DNA from: Microvirga calopogonii
Lineage (GTDB): Bacteria; Pseudomonadota; Alphaproteobacteria; Rhizobiales; Beijerinckiaceae
Reading direction: 5' to 3'
DNA length: 64,000 nucleotides
Assembly: GCF_003347665.1 (NCBI RefSeq)
Contig: NZ_QDGA01000011.1
Coordinates: 1 to 64,000, forward strand
In this document: piece by piece, positions 7,358-16,687 of the stretch
How positions within the stretch are numbered: the stretch's first letter is position 1
How the letters are laid out: every line of letters begins with the position of its first letter
Position numbers and translations under genes: made by a program
Notes under the pieces: model-generated
The model's database searches: none
Told to the model about the DNA's origin: nothing
What the model saw: the letters and a program-made list of their open reading frames with translations, nothing else

Positions 7358-8551
7358 ATGGTCGAGCGGAATCCGACGTCGGGGCGAAGGTCCCGAGGCC
7401 TCTTTGCCGTTCTTCTCATCCTCATCCTGGTCGCAGGAGGCTGGGGAGCCTGGCGCTGGCATGAGGCACAGACCGCGCAAAGGACGGCTGCCGCACGACC
7501 TGCCGCGCCTGCTCCCGTTCCGGTTCAGGCGGCAACTGTGGAGAGCAGCGACATCCCGATCTACCTGACGGGGCTCGGGTCCGTGCAGGCCCTGAATACG
7601 GTGACCGTCCGAAGCCGGGTCGACGGCCAGATCGATAAGATCGCGTTCCAAGAAGGGCAGATGGTCAAGGAAGGAGACCTCCTGCTCCAGATCGACCCAC
7701 GTCCGTTCCAGGCCGCCCTGGACCAAGCCGTCGCGAAAAAGGCGCAGGACGAGGCGCAGCTCGTGAGCGCCAAGGCGGATCTCGAGCGGACCCGTCAGCT
7801 CATCACCCGCGACTTCGCGTCCAAGCAGCAATTCGATGTCCAGCAGGCGAACGTGAACTCGCTCAACGCTCAGATCCAGGCGGATCAGGCCGCCATCGAC
7901 AATGCCACCACGCAGTTGAGCTACACGACGATCCGCGCCCCGCTTTCGGGCCGCACGGGCCTGCGCCAGGTCGACCAGGGCAACATCGTCCATGCCTCCG
8001 ACACGAACGGCATCGTGCAGATTGCTCAGATCGAGCCGATTGCCGTCATCTTCACCGCTCCCGAGGCGGAGCTTTCCGGTATCTTGAAGGCGCAGGGCCA
8101 GGGGCCGCTCAAGGTCTGGACCCTGGCATCGAATGGCAAGGCGCCTCTGGCCGAAGGCGAGCTCACCCTGGTGAACAACCAGGTCGACAGCGCCACCGGA
8201 ACCGTGCGCCTCAAGGCGCAGTTCGCCAACAAGGACCATAGCCTCTGGCCCGGCATGTCGGTGGATGCGCGCCTGCTCGTGCGCACCCTGAAGGGGGTCG
8301 CGGCCGTGCCGAGCACGGCGGTCCAGCGAGGGCCGCAGGGCCTCTTCGCCTATGTCGTCAGGAGCGACAATACGGTCGAGATGCGGCCCCTCAAGGTCGG
8401 GGTGATCACGGGCGACCAGGCGGTGATCGAGAGCGGATTGAGCGTCGGGGAAAGGGTCGTCACGGCAGGGCATTACCGTCTCCAGCCCGGAGCGCCCGTG
8501 CGGGTGACGAATGCTTCGGAAGAGCATGTCGCCGCCGGGGAGATGCAGTGA
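7358..8551 (+). CDS. RND efflux periplasmic adaptor (MdtA-like)
   Basis: 397 residues. Membrane-fusion protein linking an inner-membrane RND pump to an outer-membrane channel. A single N-terminal membrane anchor (about 13-31, LFAVLLILILVAGGWGAW) is followed by an Ala/Pro linker. Then come the lipoyl-type half-motif VRSRVDGQIDKIAFQEGQMVKEGDLLLQIDP, an alpha-helical hairpin (about 110-160), the second half-motif IRAPLSGRTGLRQVDQGN, and the beta-barrel and membrane-proximal domains. It stops 1 bp before the pump gene, so the two are translated from one message. No TolC-like channel gene is nearby. Confidence 0.92.
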   Translation: MVERNPTSGRRSRGLFAVLLILILVAGGWGAWRWHEAQTAQRTAAARPAAPAPVPVQAATVESSDIPIYLTGLGSVQALNTVTVRSRVDGQIDKIAFQEGQMVKEGDLLLQIDPRPFQAALDQAVAKKAQDEAQLVSAKADLERTRQLITRDFASKQQFDVQQANVNSLNAQIQADQAAIDNATTQLSYTTIRAPLSGRTGLRQVDQGNIVHASDTNGIVQIAQIEPIAVIFTAPEAELSGILKAQGQGPLKVWTLASNGKAPLAEGELTLVNNQVDSATGTVRLKAQFANKDHSLWPGMSVDARLLVRTLKGVAAVPSTAVQRGPQGLFAYVVRSDNTVEMRPLKVGVITGDQAVIESGLSVGERVVTAGHYRLQPGAPVRVTNASEEHVAAGEMQ

Positions 8552-8552
8552 G

Positions 8553-11500
8553 ATGAGTGCAGCATTCCCAGGAGGCGGCGTCTCGGCACCTTTCATCCGC
8601 TATCCGGTGGCCACCACGCTGCTGATGATCGGGATCCTGTTCGCGGGCCTCGCGGCCTATCCGTTCCTCCCGGTCGCGCCGCTGCCCCAGATCGACTTTC
8701 CGACGATCCAGGTTTCCGCAACGCTGCCGGGCGCGAGCCCGCAGACCATGGCCTCGTCGGTCGCCCAGCCGCTCGAACGGCAATTCGGACAGATTCCGGG
8801 CGTGACCCAGATGTCGTCCGCGAGCGCGCTCGGCTCGACCTCGATCACGATCCAATTCGATCTTGATCGGAACATCGACGCGGCCGCCCAGGACGTGCAG
8901 TCGGCCATCAACGCGGCCGGCGGGCAATTGCCGAAGAATCTGCCGAGCCCGCCGACCTACAGGAAGGTCAACCCGGCCGACACGCCGATCCTCATCGTCT
9001 CCGTGACCTCCGATGCCTTGCCGCTCACCGAGGTCAGCGACAATGCGGACACGAAGCTCGCGCAACAGGTGAGCCAGATCTCGGGGGTGGCCCAGGTGGT
9101 GATCGGCGGACAGCAGAAGCCCGCGATCAGGGTGCAGCTCGATCCCACGAAGCTCGTGAACAAGAACCTGTCCCTGGAAGACGTGCGCGCCAAGCTCGCC
9201 ATTTCCACGGTCGATGCGCCCAAGGGCTCCATCGATGGACAGACCCGCAGCTTCACCATCTACGCCAACGACCAGCTGGTCCAGGCGGAGGAGTGGAACG
9301 ACGTCATCGTGGCCTACGCGCAGGGCGCTCCCATCCGGGTGCGGGACATCGGGCGGGCGGTGTCCGGCCCCGAAAACACCAAGCTCGCGGCCTGGGCCAA
9401 TGGAAAGCGCGGGGTCTTCCTCATCGTCTTCAAGCAGCCCGGCGCCAATGTGATCGAGACGGTCGACCGGGTGAAGGCTCAGCTGCCCCGGCTCGAGGCC
9501 GCGATGCCACCCGCCATCAAGATCGGGGTCCTGAGCGACAGGACCCAGACAATCCGCGCCTCCGTGGCCGACGTGCAGTTCACCCTTCTGATCACCATTG
9601 CCCTCGTAGTGTTCGTGATCTTCGTCTTTCTGCGACGGCTCTGGGCGACGGTCATTCCGAGCGTTACGGTTCCCCTGGCCCTGCTCGGCACCTGCGGCCT
9701 GATGTATTTGGCGGGCTACAGCCTCGACAACCTGTCTCTCATGGCGCTGACCATTTCCGTGGGCTTCGTCGTCGACGATGCCATCGTCATGCTCGAGAAC
9801 ATCGTCCGGCATGTCGAGGACGGCGAGACGCCCATGAATGCCGCCTACAAGGGCGCCGGGGAGATCGGCTTCACCATCCTGTCCATCAGCGTGTCCCTGA
9901 TCGCGGTCTTCATCCCGCTCCTGCTGATGGGTGGCATCATCGGCCGGCTGTTCCGCGAATTCTCCATCGTCATGACGATGACGATCGCCGTCTCGGCCAT
10001 CGTGTCGCTGACATTGACGCCCATGATGGCGTCGCGTCTTCTCATGCCGCACGGACCGGAGGAGAGGCACGGCCACCTCTACCGCTGGCTGGAAGCATCG
10101 TTTACGGCGATGGAGCGCGGCTACGAGCGGGGCCTCGACGCGGTCCTGCGCCACCGATTTCTCACTCTCCTCGTGTTCTTCGCGACGCTCGCCGCGACGG
10201 TCGCCCTGTTTATGGCGATCCCAAAGGGCTTCTTCCCGCAGCAGGATACGGGCTTTCTCGTCGGCACGTCGGAAGCGGCCCAGGACATCTCGTTCAAGGA
10301 CATGTACGAACGCCAGCAGGTGCTCGGCGAGATCGTGGCGAACGATCCCGACGTCGCGACCTATGCCATGTCCATCGGTGCGGGAAACGGCGCGTCGACC
10401 CTCAATACGGGCCGGCTCTACATCAGCCTGAAGCCTCGGTCGGAGCGTAGCGCGTCCGCCACCGAGATCATTGCCCGCCTGAGGCCGCAGATCGACAAGG
10501 TCGAGGGCATCCGCCTGTTCCTGCAGGCCTCGCAGGACATCAACGTGGGCGGGCGCCAGGCGCGCACGCAGTACCAGTACACCCTCCAGGACGCGAACCT
10601 GGACGAGCTGAACGACTGGGCGCCGAGGGTCCTGGAAAGGCTCCGGACGTTGCCCGAGCTGCGCGACGTGGCGACCGACCAGCAGGTGAGCGGCACGACC
10701 CTGACCCTGACGATCAACCGGGACCAAGCCTCCCGCTTCGGCTTCACGCCGCAGCAGATCGACGACACGCTCTACGACGCCTTCGGGCAGCGGCAGGTCA
10801 CCCAGTATTTCACGCAGCTCAACAGCTACAACGTGGTCATGGAGGTTCTGCCGGAGCTGCAGGGTGATACGGAGACCCTCGGCCGGATCTATCTGAAGTC
10901 TCCGATCTCCGGTCAGCAGGTCCCGCTCTCGACGTTTGCCAGCTGGACGACGCGCAAGATCGCGCCGCTTGCGATCAATCACCAGGGGCAGTTTCCCGCG
11001 ATCACGATCAGTTTCAACCTCGCGCAGGGCACCGCCCTGGGAGAAGCGACCCAGGCCATCCAGCGGGCCGTGGCCTCGCTCAACCCGCCGGGCTCGCTCG
11101 CCGGAACCTTCCAGGGCAACGCGCAGGCCTTCCAGGCCTCTCTCGCGACGGTGCCGCTCCTCATCCTGGCGGCTCTCGTGGTCGTCTACCTGATCCTCGG
11201 CATCCTTTACGAGAGCTACATCCACCCCATCACGATCCTGTCGACGCTGCCCTCGGCGGGTCTGGGCGCCATCGCGACGCTCATGCTGTTCGGATTCGAT
11301 TTCAGCCTCATCGCCTTCATCGGGGTGATCCTGCTGATCGGCATCGTGAAGAAGAACGGCATCATGATGGTGGATTTCGCCATCAGCGCCGAGCGCGACG
11401 AGGGGCTTAGCCCCCGGGATGCCATCCGGAAGGCGGCGATCCTGCGGTTCCGCCCGATCATGATGACCACCATGGCGGCGCTTCTGGGCGGCGTGCCTCT

Positions 11501-11714
11501 CATGCTCGGGCACGGCACGGGCTCGGAGATCCGCCAGCCCCTCGGCTACGCCATCGTGGGTGGTCTCGTGGTCAGCCAGGCCCTGACGCTGTTCACGACT
11601 CCGGTGGTCTATCTCTACCTCGACAGCCTTTCCCTGGCCGTCCGCTCCTGGTGGGCCGGTCGCCATCCCGAGCCCGAGGCGCGGCCCGAAGCGACCGCCC
11701 AGGCGGCCGAGTGA
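8553..11714 (+). CDS. RND multidrug efflux permease (MdtB/MdtC-like)
   Basis: 1053 residues, the usual size for HAE-1 RND pumps. Proton-driven inner-membrane exporter working as a trimer with the adaptor just upstream. The start MSAAFPGGGVSAPFIRYPVATTLLM gives the conserved first membrane helix. GLMYLAGYSLDNLSLMALTI and VGFVVDDAIVMLENIVRHVE (TM4, with the paired Asp of the proton relay), PKGFFPQQDTGFL after TM7, and the C-terminal helix block VYLILGILYESYIHPITIL are all present. Substrates cannot be predicted. The start lies one base after the adaptor stop. Confidence 0.94.
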   Translation: MSAAFPGGGVSAPFIRYPVATTLLMIGILFAGLAAYPFLPVAPLPQIDFPTIQVSATLPGASPQTMASSVAQPLERQFGQIPGVTQMSSASALGSTSITIQFDLDRNIDAAAQDVQSAINAAGGQLPKNLPSPPTYRKVNPADTPILIVSVTSDALPLTEVSDNADTKLAQQVSQISGVAQVVIGGQQKPAIRVQLDPTKLVNKNLSLEDVRAKLAISTVDAPKGSIDGQTRSFTIYANDQLVQAEEWNDVIVAYAQGAPIRVRDIGRAVSGPENTKLAAWANGKRGVFLIVFKQPGANVIETVDRVKAQLPRLEAAMPPAIKIGVLSDRTQTIRASVADVQFTLLITIALVVFVIFVFLRRLWATVIPSVTVPLALLGTCGLMYLAGYSLDNLSLMALTISVGFVVDDAIVMLENIVRHVEDGETPMNAAYKGAGEIGFTILSISVSLIAVFIPLLLMGGIIGRLFREFSIVMTMTIAVSAIVSLTLTPMMASRLLMPHGPEERHGHLYRWLEASFTAMERGYERGLDAVLRHRFLTLLVFFATLAATVALFMAIPKGFFPQQDTGFLVGTSEAAQDISFKDMYERQQVLGEIVANDPDVATYAMSIGAGNGASTLNTGRLYISLKPRSERSASATEIIARLRPQIDKVEGIRLFLQASQDINVGGRQARTQYQYTLQDANLDELNDWAPRVLERLRTLPELRDVATDQQVSGTTLTLTINRDQASRFGFTPQQIDDTLYDAFGQRQVTQYFTQLNSYNVVMEVLPELQGDTETLGRIYLKSPISGQQVPLSTFASWTTRKIAPLAINHQGQFPAITISFNLAQGTALGEATQAIQRAVASLNPPGSLAGTFQGNAQAFQASLATVPLLILAALVVVYLILGILYESYIHPITILSTLPSAGLGAIATLMLFGFDFSLIAFIGVILLIGIVKKNGIMMVDFAISAERDEGLSPRDAIRKAAILRFRPIMMTTMAALLGGVPLMLGHGTGSEIRQPLGYAIVGGLVVSQALTLFTTPVVYLYLDSLSLAVRSWWAGRHPEPEARPEATAQAAE

Positions 11715-11724
11715 GGCCTCTTCC

Positions 11725-11921
11725 TTGACAGGGCAGGCCTTCTCGACTAAGGCAATCCCGTTCACGCGGTCCTCAGGGGCCGCGTAACTTTTTACGCTCC
11801 CGTGGCCCGGCTTCGGTCGGCCTGTCGTCCCGTCCCTCGAGACGGTCCTTTGGACCTTCTCGGGCATGAAGGGAAGAGGAGGGCGCGTTCCTCGCAGATT
11901 CGACAACAAAGAGGAACAGCG
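11725..11921 (+). promoter_or_regulatory. rpsD promoter and structured leader
   Basis: A perfect -35 hexamer TTGACA (11725-11730) lies 10 bp after the RND pump stop. The -10 is not clean: TAAGGC at 17-bp spacing or GACTAA closer in. About 170 bp of leader with several GC-rich inverted repeats (for example GGACCGTCTC-like arms near 11835-11860) precede the S4 start. S4 autoregulates translation in other bacteria, so a leader role is plausible but not shown. Confidence 0.45.
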
Positions 11922-12539
11922 ATGTCGAAGCGCATTCAGGCCAAGCACAAGCTTGACCGCCGTATGGGTCAGAATATCTGGGGCCGCCCGAAGAGCCCTG
12001 TGAACCGCCGCGAATACGGCCCCGGCCAGCACGGCCAGCGCCGCAAGGGCAAGATGTCGGACTTCGGCACGCAGCTGCGCGCCAAGCAGAAGCTCAAGGG
12101 CTACTACGCCAACATCACCGAGAAGCAGTTCCGCCGCTACTACGCGGAGGCGATCCGTCTGAAGGGCGACTCGGGTGAGAACCTGGTCGGCCTGCTCGAG
12201 CGCCGTCTCGACGCGGTCGTGTACCGCGCGAAGTTCGTCGCTACCCCGTTCGCTGCTCGTCAGTTCGTCAACCACGGTCACGTGAAGGTCAACGGCCGCC
12301 GCGTGAACATCCCGAGCTATCAGGTGAAGGCCGGCGATGTGATCGAGGTGAAGGACAAGTCGAAGCAGCTCGAGGTCGTCGTCGTGGCGTCCCAGCTCGC
12401 CGAGCGTGACGTTCCGGACTACATCGAGGTCGATCATTCCAAGATGACGGCCCGCGTGACGCGCATCCCGACCCTGTCGGAAGTGCCGTACCCGGTCCAG
12501 ATGGAACCGAACCTCGTGATCGAGTTCTATTCGCGCTAA
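11922..12539 (+). CDS. rpsD: 30S ribosomal protein S4
   Basis: 205 residues, the standard alphaproteobacterial length. Primary 16S rRNA-binding protein that nucleates assembly of the small subunit. [20 protein letters not shown] starts the protein, with the alphaproteobacterial segment [20 protein letters not shown]. The S4 RNA-binding fold [34 protein letters not shown] lies at about 90-125. The start at 11922 has AGAGGAACAGCG as ribosome-binding site. Earlier in-frame ATGs are in the leader. Stand-alone gene with its own promoter and terminator. Confidence 0.97.
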   Translation: MSKRIQAKHKLDRRMGQNIWGRPKSPVNRREYGPGQHGQRRKGKMSDFGTQLRAKQKLKGYYANITEKQFRRYYAEAIRLKGDSGENLVGLLERRLDAVVYRAKFVATPFAARQFVNHGHVKVNGRRVNIPSYQVKAGDVIEVKDKSKQLEVVVVASQLAERDVPDYIEVDHSKMTARVTRIPTLSEVPYPVQMEPNLVIEFYSR

Positions 12540-12568
12540 TCCGCGAAGAGCTGGTTTCGAAAAGAAGA

Positions 12569-12595
12569 AGGCCGCCCGATTGGGCGGCCTTTTTT
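12569..12595. terminator. Rho-independent terminator of rpsD
   Basis: AGGCCGCCC / GGGCGGCCT stem with a GATT loop and a run of T, 30 bp after the rpsD stop. The flanking A-run also makes it usable on the minus strand, where the Spy-like gene ends at 12601. Confidence 0.9.
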
Positions 12596-12600
12596 GTTGG

Positions 12601-13191
12601 TTACTGCTGGGCGGGGCCGCGAGGGCCAGGGCCCATTCCTCCGCCATGCTCCATCATCATCGCTGCACGGCGTCCGTTATGGCCGTCACGGCCGCGCCGC
12701 TCGCCCCAGCCGCCGTCGATGGCTTCCCGCATGAGGCGCGGAGCGATCCGCTTCTGGTCCTCGCTGAAGCTGTCCCAGAGCGGGCGAAGGGCAGTGGTCA
12801 GCGCGGCGGAGCGCTGGGCGCTCTGGTTCAGCATCGTGCTGCGCTGCTCCAAGCGCTGCATCAGGTCCATGGACCGGCGCTGGTCGCGGTTCTCGCGAAA
12901 CTGCTGCATACGGGCGTAGCGATCCGCAGCAGATGTCCGGATCGCAGTTTCCACCGGACCCCACAGGCGCTCCTGATCGGCTGACAACTTCAGACCGGCC
13001 TTGATCGCCGCAATGCGGGCATCCACGAGCCGGTTGTAATCGTCCTGGCTCATACGGGGGCGCCGGTTCTGCTGACCCTGGTCCTGGGAGGCCGTCGGCG
13101 CGTTCGGCGCAGGATTCTGCTGCTGAGCGAACGCGTAAGTTCCGGAGCCTGCCAGCAGGGCCGCGAGGGCGACGGTTGCAAAGGTCTTCAT
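12601..13191 (-). CDS. Spy/CpxP-like periplasmic protein
   Basis: 196 residues. Signal peptide MKTFATVALAALLAGSGTYAFA with a cleavage site before QQQ. A mainly helical body contains LKLSADQERLWGPVETAI and a second ALRPLWDSFSEDQKR, two copies of the L-x-x-x-Q (LTXXQ-like) pattern of Spy/CpxP chaperones. The C-terminus is Met/Gly/His rich (MMMEHGGGMGPGPRGP), which could bind metal. Probably a periplasmic stress chaperone or Zn/Cu-responsive accessory. It shares the terminator with convergent rpsD. Confidence 0.75.
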   Translation of the reverse strand: MKTFATVALAALLAGSGTYAFAQQQNPAPNAPTASQDQGQQNRRPRMSQDDYNRLVDARIAAIKAGLKLSADQERLWGPVETAIRTSAADRYARMQQFRENRDQRRSMDLMQRLEQRSTMLNQSAQRSAALTTALRPLWDSFSEDQKRIAPRLMREAIDGGWGERRGRDGHNGRRAAMMMEHGGGMGPGPRGPAQQ

Positions 13192-13306
13192 GGGTATCCT
13201 CCGTTGTGGCGATAGGATTAGATTGCTCCGATCCTGTTCTCACTCAGGTGAAGGCCGCATGAACTTTTCGTCATGTGGATAAGGTTTGGAGCGGGGCTCC
13301 GAACCC

Positions 13307-13858
13307 TCACAACCGCTTCAGGAACCCGGCGAAGCGCATCAGGCCCTCCGGCCAGGGGCCGTGGCCGCTCTCCGTGTTCAGGTGACCGGCATCGCCCGCG
13401 TCGACGATGGCCGAGCCCCAGGCATAGGCGATGTCTTCCGCCTTGGCGTAGTCGCAATGCGGATCGGTCCGGCTGGCGACGAGGACCGACGGGAAGGGAA
13501 AGGGCTCGCGTGGGATCGGCGCGAAGGCCCGGTCGATGGCAGGGATGAAATCAGGCCGCTCCACGTCCGGCAGGCTGACCAGGAAGGCGCCCCGGGCCTT
13601 TGTGCCCGCGAGCTGAGGCGCCGCATGGGCGATGGCCAGAACGCCGAGGCTGTGCCCGACGAGCACGACAGGCTTCTTGGCGCGCTCCACGTCGCGCACG
13701 ATGCGCTCGACCCAGGCGTCCTTGTTGGGGGCGTCCCAGTTCTCCTGCTCGACCCGCCACGCGGTCGAGAGCTGGCGCTCCCACCGGCTCTGCCAATGAT
13801 CGAGGCCTGAATTTTCGTAACCGGGGACGATGAGGATTTCGCAATCGGAGGTTTTCAT
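13307..13858 (-). CDS. RBBP9/YdeN family serine hydrolase
   Basis: 183 residues. Compact alpha/beta hydrolase: ILIVPGYENSGLDHWQSRWE at the N-terminus is diagnostic of the RBBP9/YdeN family. The nucleophile is in VLVGHSLG (Ser70), an acid in ASRTDPHCDY, and the His in DAGDAGHLNTESGHGPWPEG. Cytoplasmic; substrates of the family are poorly known. It lies 31 bp upstream-to-downstream of the Cfa-family gene on the same strand and may be co-transcribed with it. Confidence 0.85.
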   Translation of the reverse strand: MKTSDCEILIVPGYENSGLDHWQSRWERQLSTAWRVEQENWDAPNKDAWVERIVRDVERAKKPVVLVGHSLGVLAIAHAAPQLAGTKARGAFLVSLPDVERPDFIPAIDRAFAPIPREPFPFPSVLVASRTDPHCDYAKAEDIAYAWGSAIVDAGDAGHLNTESGHGPWPEGLMRFAGFLKRL

Positions 13859-13889
13859 GATCGGGAGATAAAGACCCGCGCAGGCAGGT

Positions 13890-15143
13890 TCAAGCGCTCC
13901 GCTTCAACTCCATGTTCTCCTCCGCCTCCTTCAGGACAGCCTCCCGCTCGGAGATGTAGTCGCGGGTCAGGGGCACCACATCGTTGCGGCGGGCGAGCTG
14001 GAGTTGGAAGACAACTGCGTCCTGCCAGCGGAATGCGGATTCGGACATGGCGAGGTAGCATTCCCACATCCGGCAGAAGCGCTCGTCGTAAAGGCGCAGA
14101 ACCTCCTCGCGATGCGCCATGAAGCGCTCGCGCCAAGCCTTCAAGGTATAGGCATAGTGCAGCCGAAGAACCTCGATGTCGGTCACCACCAGCCCTGAGC
14201 GCTCGACTGCTGGCATCAGCTCCGACAGGACGGGCAGGTGACCGCCGGGGAAGATGTATTTCGTGATCCAGGGATTGGTCGGGTAGGGCGTGCCCGTCCG
14301 CCCGATGGTGTGGAGGAGCATGACGCCGTCCGGCTTCAGGAGCCTCCGGCAGGCCTGGAAATAGGCATCGTAGGAGGACACGCCCACGTGCTCGAACATG
14401 CCGACCGAAACGACCCGGTCGAAGATGCCTTTCGTGTCGCGGTAATCCTGAAGCTTGAAGTGCACCCGGTCCTGGAGGCAGGCCGTAGCGGACCGCTTGC
14501 GCGAAGCCTCCAGCTGCTCCTCCGAGAGCGTGATGCCCTTGACCGAACCGGCTCCGGCAACCTGGGCCAGATAGAGCCCCATGCCGCCCCAGCCGGAACC
14601 GATATCCAGAACGCTATGGCCGGGATCCACCATCAGCTTGGCCGCGATGTGCCGCTTCTTGGCCATCTGCGCCTCTTCGAGGCTCGCATCGGGATGGTCG
14701 AAATAGGCGCAGGAGTACTGGCGGTCGCTGTCGAGAAAGAGGGAGTAGAGTCGGCCGTCGAGGTCGTAATGGTGGGCGACGTTCCGCTTCGACCGGATCG
14801 CATTGTTCTCGGCGCGGCGCATCATCCGGGCGCGGATCCTGCGCAGGCGATGGAGGGGAAGTTCGTCGAGTTCCCCGTGGGTATCCTGGAGAAGGAGTTG
14901 GAGCAGGTCGAGGATATTGCCCTTCTCGATGACGAGGCGGCCATCGACGAACAATTCACCCAGCTTCAGCTCCGGGTGCAGGCAGAGAGCCATCTGGGCG
15001 GCCGCATCCGTGAACCGGATCGAGACCTGCGGTTCAGCCCCGTCGCCGAAGGTGGAACGCCTGCCCCTGGCCGTGGTCATCTCCAGGGTGCCGTGTTTCA
15101 CGGCCCGCGTGAACGCAAGATCGAGAAGTTTCTCCGACAGCAT
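13890..15143 (-). CDS. Cyclopropane-fatty-acyl-phospholipid synthase family methyltransferase
   Basis: 417 residues. Transfers a methylene group from S-adenosylmethionine to unsaturated acyl chains of membrane phospholipids, or a related lipid alkylation. The N-terminal lipid-binding region is followed by NVAHHYDLDGRLYSLFLDSDRQYSCAYF, the SAM-binding VLDIGSGWGGMGLYLA (about 166-181), GVSSYDAYFQACRRLLKPDGVMLLHTIG and PWITKYIFPGGHLPVLSE, all typical. Several paralogues with this architecture exist in alphaproteobacteria, so cfa itself is not claimed. Confidence 0.88.
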   Translation of the reverse strand: MLSEKLLDLAFTRAVKHGTLEMTTARGRRSTFGDGAEPQVSIRFTDAAAQMALCLHPELKLGELFVDGRLVIEKGNILDLLQLLLQDTHGELDELPLHRLRRIRARMMRRAENNAIRSKRNVAHHYDLDGRLYSLFLDSDRQYSCAYFDHPDASLEEAQMAKKRHIAAKLMVDPGHSVLDIGSGWGGMGLYLAQVAGAGSVKGITLSEEQLEASRKRSATACLQDRVHFKLQDYRDTKGIFDRVVSVGMFEHVGVSSYDAYFQACRRLLKPDGVMLLHTIGRTGTPYPTNPWITKYIFPGGHLPVLSELMPAVERSGLVVTDIEVLRLHYAYTLKAWRERFMAHREEVLRLYDERFCRMWECYLAMSESAFRWQDAVVFQLQLARRNDVVPLTRDYISEREAVLKEAEENMELKRSA

Positions 15144-15213
15144 GGCAACAACCCCCGCCGTTGGTCTCCAGACAGGGATTGTCGCTCACTCTGGAAATTT
15201 TTCCACCCCCGAG

Positions 15214-16527
15214 CTATGCGCCGCTTGCGCCGAAGACCCGCGCGAAGATCGTATCCACATGCTTGAAGTGGTAGCCGAGGTCGAAGCAGGCCTCGATCTC
15301 CTCCGGTGTCAGGTACTTCGTCACGTCGGCGTCGTTTTTCAGGAGGGTCAGGAAATCGCCTTCCCCGCGCCAGACCGGCATGGCGTTGCGCTGGACGAGC
15401 CGGTACGCGTCCTCGCGGGAGGCGCCCTTCTGGGTCAGGGCCAGGAGAACCCGCTGGGAATGGACGAGGCCGCCGAGGCGATCCAGGTTCTTCTGCATGT
15501 TCTCCGGGTAGACCACCAGCTTGTCGATGACGTTGGTCAGCCGGGCGAGGGCGAAATCCAGGGTCACCGTGGCGTCCGGGCCGATCATGCGCTCCACGGA
15601 GGAGTGGGAGATGTCCCGCTCGTGCCAGAGCGCCACGTTCTCCATGGCCGGCATGGCATAGGCCCGGACCATGCGGGCGAGGCCCGTCAGGTTCTCGGTC
15701 AGCACCGGGTTGCGCTTGTGCGGCATGGCCGAGGAGCCCTTCTGGCCGGCCGAGAAGAACTCCTCCGCCTCCAGGACTTCGCTGCGCTGCAGGTGACGCA
15801 CTTCGGTGGCCAGCCGCTCGATGGAGGAGGCGATGACGCCGAGCGTGGCGAAATACATGGCGTGCCGGTCGCGGGGAATGACCTGGGTCGAGACCGGCTC
15901 GACCTGGAGGCCCATCTGCTCGGCCACGTATTCCTCGACGCTCGGGTCGATATTGGCGAAGGTGCCGACCGCGCCCGAGATGGCGCAGGTGGAAATCTCG
16001 CGTTGGGCCTCGATCAGGCGGAGCTTGCAACGCTCGAACTCCGCATAGGCCTGGGCCAGCTTGAGTCCGAAGGTGGTGGGCTCCGCGTGGATGCCGTGCG
16101 AGCGGCCGATGGTCGGTGTCATCTTGTGCTCGAAGGCGCGGCGCTTGATGGCGGCGAGCAGCTCGTCGAGGTCTCGCAGCAGCAGGTCAGACGCGCGGGC
16201 AAGCTGCACGTTGAAGGTGGTGTCGAGCACGTCCGAGGATGTCATGCCCTGGTGGACGAAACGGGCCTCGGGGCCGACGATCTCGGCGAGATGCGTCAGG
16301 AAGGCGATGACGTCGTGCTTGACCTCGCGCTCGATGGCGTCGATCCGCTCCACGTCGAAGGTTGCCTTGGAGCCCTTCTCCCAGACCTTCTCCGCGGCTT
16401 CCTTCGGCACGACGCCGAGATTGGCGAGTGCCGTCGTGGCATGGGCCTCGATCTCGAACCAGATGCGGAACTTGGTTTCCGGCGACCAGATGGCCACCAT
16501 CTCGGGACGGCTGTAACGGGGGATCAT
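15214..16527 (-). CDS. purB: Adenylosuccinate lyase
   Basis: 437 residues from the ATG at 16527 (MIPRYSRPEMVAIWSPETKF), which matches the usual alphaproteobacterial start; the frame stays open further but that part is repeat sequence. Removes fumarate from SAICAR and adenylosuccinate in purine synthesis. Family signature KGSSAMPHKRNPVLTENLTG (catalytic Ser loop), QGMTSSDVLDT and GRSHGIHAEPTTFG (catalytic His) are present. It lies downstream of rpe on the same strand, separated by a 160-bp repeat-bearing gap. Confidence 0.95.
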   Translation of the reverse strand: MIPRYSRPEMVAIWSPETKFRIWFEIEAHATTALANLGVVPKEAAEKVWEKGSKATFDVERIDAIEREVKHDVIAFLTHLAEIVGPEARFVHQGMTSSDVLDTTFNVQLARASDLLLRDLDELLAAIKRRAFEHKMTPTIGRSHGIHAEPTTFGLKLAQAYAEFERCKLRLIEAQREISTCAISGAVGTFANIDPSVEEYVAEQMGLQVEPVSTQVIPRDRHAMYFATLGVIASSIERLATEVRHLQRSEVLEAEEFFSAGQKGSSAMPHKRNPVLTENLTGLARMVRAYAMPAMENVALWHERDISHSSVERMIGPDATVTLDFALARLTNVIDKLVVYPENMQKNLDRLGGLVHSQRVLLALTQKGASREDAYRLVQRNAMPVWRGEGDFLTLLKNDADVTKYLTPEEIEACFDLGYHFKHVDTIFARVFGASGA

Positions 16528-16557
16528 GTTGCTATCCTGACGTGCGAACCTGAAATT

Positions 16558-16670
16558 CCCTCCCCCCTTGTGGGGAGGGTTAGGGTGGGGGTGTGAGCTC
16601 TCACCTATGAAGGTATGACGCCGACACCCCCACCTCCAACTCCTCCCCACAAGGGGGAGGAGAGCTATGT
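16558..16670. repeat. Palindromic repeat (CCTCCCC...GGGGAGG type)
   Basis: TCCCTCCCCCCTTGTGGGGA with GGGTTAGGGTGGGGGTG on the left, mirrored by CACCCCCACCTCCAACTCC and CCCCACAAGGGGGAGGA on the right. A large dyad of about 110 bp that fills the purB-rpe gap. This type of dyad is common in Hyphomicrobiales intergenic DNA. Confidence 0.7.
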
Positions 16671-16687
16671 CGTGTTTCCTTGTCGTC

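Noticed and set aside
6338-8596. Long minus-strand frame opposite murI and the efflux adaptor
   Set aside because: Same antisense effect; low-complexity translation and strong plus-strand homologies.
8460-12647. A very long minus-strand open frame antisense to the RND pump and rpsD
   Set aside because: High-GC codon bias leaves the antisense frame open; the translation is Arg/Asp/His/Gly rich without any domain, while the plus strand encodes clear families.
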